A stretch of 17,808 bases of DNA, taken from assembly GCA_964588795.1 (NCBI GenBank), contig CAZPQN010000043.1:1-17808 (forward strand), read 5' to 3'. Source of the DNA: CAZPQN01 sp964588795. GTDB lineage: Bacteria > Fidelibacterota > UBA2242. Positions 15,617 to 17,808 of this stretch are shown here, in pieces (position 1 is the first letter of the stretch; each line of letters starts with the position of its first letter). The translations under genes and the position numbers were made by a program. The notes under the pieces are model-generated. The model did not search any database. It was not told the origin of the DNA and saw only the letters and a list, made by a program, of their open reading frames with translations.

Positions 15617-17551
15617 ATGTGTGGAATTTGCGGCATCGTTGATCCTTGTCCTGATAACCACCGTCTGATAACGGAAATGACGGATCTGCTTCAGCACAGG
15701 GGGCCTGAAAAGGCCGGTTATTTTCGGAAGGACGATGTCAGTTTGGGGCACCGCCGTCTCTCGATTATTGACCTGACGACCGGCGATCAGCCGATCTTCA
15801 ACGAGGATGGTTCCGTAGTCGTGGTGTTCAACGGCGAGCTGTACAATTTTCAGGAATTTCGCGAAAGGTTGATAGCCTGCGGACATCGTTTCCGCACCAA
15901 ATCCGATACCGAGATTCTTGTTCATGCCTACGAGGAGTATGGACTGGCATTTTTAAAAGACCTGAATGGCATTTTCGCCTTTGCGCTTTACGATACAAAT
16001 CAGCGGCGTTTGATTTTAGCACGGGATCATTTTGGGGTCAAGCCACTCCACTATTGGTTTCGGGACGGAGTGTTTGTATTTGGTTCGGAATATAAGGCGA
16101 TTTTAACTCATCCGGCTGTCCAGCGTCGGATAAATTACCAGGCTCTGCACTCGCAGATCAACCTGCGCTATAATCAAACCGACGCAACCCTGATAAAAGA
16201 CATTTGGCGTTTGCCGCCAGCCAGTTGTCTGATTTATGAAAAAGGGCAGGTCAGCGTTGAGCGCTATTATCAATTGCCGGTAAATCTGAACTTTAAAATG
16301 ACCGAGGCCGAAGCCATCGAAGGCATTCGGGCTCATTTGCAGAAAGCAGTCAGGCGTCAGCTATTGAGCGACGTTCCACTGGGTGTTTATCTTTCCGGTG
16401 GTATGGATTCATCGGCGCTGGTGGCGATGATGGCGGCGGAGAAGATCAGCCCGATAAATACTTTTACACTTGGATTCAATGAAACCACCGACGAATTTGA
16501 AGACGCGGCCATTATTGCACGCCAGTTTAAAACGAAACATACCACCACTACGCTGACGCTGGCGCCGCTACGGCATTTCCCGGAGACTATCTGGTACGCC
16601 GAAGAACCCAAAATCAACCTCCTGCAAGGATTTCACTTGTCGGAATTCGTTTCGCGCAGTCTAAAAGTTGTGCTGGGCGGACTGGGCGGCGATGAATTAT
16701 TTATCGGGTATGATATTTACCATTATTTGTGGTTGATGAGAAAATTATTACACAACCGGCCGGGATGTTGGCAAAAAACGCTTTTAGCTCCAATCAGCAC
16801 CTTGCTTTTTGGTTTACAGAATTCGTCCGGAATACTCGAATGGGACGAATATCGCCGTGGCCTGCAAATGTTATTTTCCGCTGGGGATCTGGAAAAATAC
16901 TACCTGATCCTGCGCAACTGCTGGGATTACGATAAGCGATTGGCGAAGGAGATTTACCAACCGGCTTTCTGTTCAATGGCGATGACACTGACGCATACCT
17001 ATTTCGATCCGGTTTTTGATGCCTGTCGCGACCTGCCGGCTCTGGATGCCATCGCTTATGTCGAATTTCATTCCAAGATGCTGAATGATTATATCCTGAC
17101 CGAAGATCGCATGTCCATGGCCCATTCATTGGAATTACGCGTGCCATTTCTTGACAAAGACCTGGTTGAGTTCGCTTTTACAATTCCGGCCAGTCTTAAA
17201 ATGAAGAATGGGCAAACCAAATATCTTTTCCGGAAAGCCATGGCGCCGTATTTACCGCCGGAAATCCTGCAAAAGAAGAAATGGGGTTTCGCGGTCAATC
17301 CGTACGAACAATTCAACAAGGATTTGAAAATAGTCGCCCAAAAAGTGCTGACCCCCGAATTCATTCGGCGGCAGGGAATTTTCAATTATGAATATCTCCA
17401 GCGGATTTTGAATCATCCACCCGATCCGCGTCTGCGCTGGCATTACAATTTCCTGTGGATTGTGCTGGGGCTGGCGGTGTGGGAGAAGATGTATATCCAG
17501 ACCGATAATTATCGCCGACGAGTCGTCTCGGCAGAGGAATATTATTCGTGA
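15617..17551 (+). CDS. asnB: AsnB-type glutamine-hydrolysing asparagine synthase / amidotransferase
   Basis: Catalyses glutamine-dependent amide formation: aspartate to asparagine in classic AsnB, other carboxyl groups in relatives. The 644 residues start MCGICGIV, exposing C2 as the nucleophile of the class II glutaminase domain, with HRRLSIIDL (45-53) and FNGELYN (71-77). The synthetase domain has the ATP-binding PP-loop LSGGMDSS (259-266) and the LGGLGGDELFIGY block (about 350-362). Both active sites look complete. The gene starts three bases after the epimerase homologue and overlaps the next glycosyltransferase by GTGA. AsnB-like genes are common in surface-glycan loci, where some are thought to amidate uronic acids, so the substrate here may be a sugar rather than aspartate. 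Confidence 0.9.
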   Translation: MCGICGIVDPCPDNHRLITEMTDLLQHRGPEKAGYFRKDDVSLGHRRLSIIDLTTGDQPIFNEDGSVVVVFNGELYNFQEFRERLIACGHRFRTKSDTEILVHAYEEYGLAFLKDLNGIFAFALYDTNQRRLILARDHFGVKPLHYWFRDGVFVFGSEYKAILTHPAVQRRINYQALHSQINLRYNQTDATLIKDIWRLPPASCLIYEKGQVSVERYYQLPVNLNFKMTEAEAIEGIRAHLQKAVRRQLLSDVPLGVYLSGGMDSSALVAMMAAEKISPINTFTLGFNETTDEFEDAAIIARQFKTKHTTTTLTLAPLRHFPETIWYAEEPKINLLQGFHLSEFVSRSLKVVLGGLGGDELFIGYDIYHYLWLMRKLLHNRPGCWQKTLLAPISTLLFGLQNSSGILEWDEYRRGLQMLFSAGDLEKYYLILRNCWDYDKRLAKEIYQPAFCSMAMTLTHTYFDPVFDACRDLPALDAIAYVEFHSKMLNDYILTEDRMSMAHSLELRVPFLDKDLVEFAFTIPASLKMKNGQTKYLFRKAMAPYLPPEILQKKKWGFAVNPYEQFNKDLKIVAQKVLTPEFIRRQGIFNYEYLQRILNHPPDPRLRWHYNFLWIVLGLAVWEKMYIQTDNYRRRVVSAEEYYS

Positions 17552-17808
17552 ATGCCACTGACCGGAAATTGCGCATTGGCATGGTGCTGGACAATCGATT
17601 CCCGCCTGATGAACGGGTGGAAAAGGAAGCGGTCAGCCTGATCCGAGCAGGTTTCGAAGTACTCTTGCTCTGTTTTACTTTCGGAGCGGATCCGCCAAAG
17701 GAAGTATATCAGAGCATCCAGATGCGACGCGTTTACATGCCACACTGGTTATATAAAAAATTATCGGCGTTGGTTCTGACGCTGCCATTTTATCGCTGGT
17801 TCTGGTAT
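17548..17808 (+). CDS. Glycosyltransferase, GT-B type (partial, runs off the right edge)
   Basis: The first 87 residues are present. The frame begins at GTG 17548, overlapping the asnB stop as GTGA, with AGAGGA about ten bases upstream. The text KLRIGMVLDNRFPPDERVEK and then EAVSLIRAGFEVLLLCF is the usual N-terminal strand-loop-helix of family 4-like glycosyltransferases, with the 'PPDeRV.kea..L...GheV' pattern. A hydrophobic stretch (LSALVLTLPFYRWFWY) appears near the edge. The donor-binding domain lies outside the window, so the assignment rests on the N terminus and the operon context. Confidence 0.75.
   Translation, partial: MNATDRKLRIGMVLDNRFPPDERVEKEAVSLIRAGFEVLLLCFTFGADPPKEVYQSIQMRRVYMPHWLYKKLSALVLTLPFYRWFWY

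Noticed and set aside
1..17808. Search for CRISPR arrays, insertion sequences, tRNA or rRNA genes, prophage or defence genes
   Set aside because: No regularly spaced repeats, transposase motifs, terminal repeats or RNA gene signatures were seen by eye on either strand; the window is densely coding with gaps under 130 bases.

Overview
The window reads as chromosomal DNA of a Gram-negative bacterium of middling GC content. Supporting signs are two probable envelope lipoproteins (one TPR, one LolB-like), an undecaprenyl-diphosphatase and a long surface-glycan operon. The single-chain, alpha2-type glycyl-tRNA synthetase and the overall gene mix argue against an ordinary gammaproteobacterium. They would suit a lineage of the FCB group or a neighbouring poorly cultured phylum, but that placement is an inference from gene content and not a sequence match.

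Layout. Bases 1-55 hold the last codons of a plus-strand gene. A strong bidirectional hairpin terminator follows (74-109). On the minus strand come topA (DNA topoisomerase I, start corrected to 3884) and then glyS, probably one transcript. A 127-base divergent spacer (3885-4011) separates them from a run of plus-strand genes that continues to the right edge with no recognisable terminator: uppP, holA, an ECF sigma factor with its zinc-type anti-sigma factor, a membrane GAF-GAF-GGDEF diguanylate cyclase, a 66-residue Cys-motif protein, a 13-repeat TPR lipoprotein and an overlapping LolB-like protein.

From 11351 to the right edge lies a compact glycan operon: a GtrB/DPM1-like family 2 glycosyltransferase, a second family 2 glycosyltransferase with C-terminal membrane segments, a GT-B glycosyltransferase, a D-glucuronyl C5-epimerase-like protein, an AsnB-type glutamine amidotransferase and the start of another GT-B glycosyltransferase. 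Four of the five junctions are stop/start overlaps of 1 or 4 bases and the fifth is a 3-base gap, so the proteins are probably made together.

How they may work together. The glycosyltransferases would build a lipid-linked or surface glycan. The epimerase homologue implies uronic acid residues. The adjacent AsnB homologue could amidate a uronic acid carboxyl group, as AsnB-like proteins are thought to do in some O-antigen loci. This epimerase plus amidotransferase pair is the most interesting part of the window, the more so because several aromatic positions in the epimerase's conserved blocks seem to differ from the animal enzyme. The rest is mainly housekeeping and regulation.
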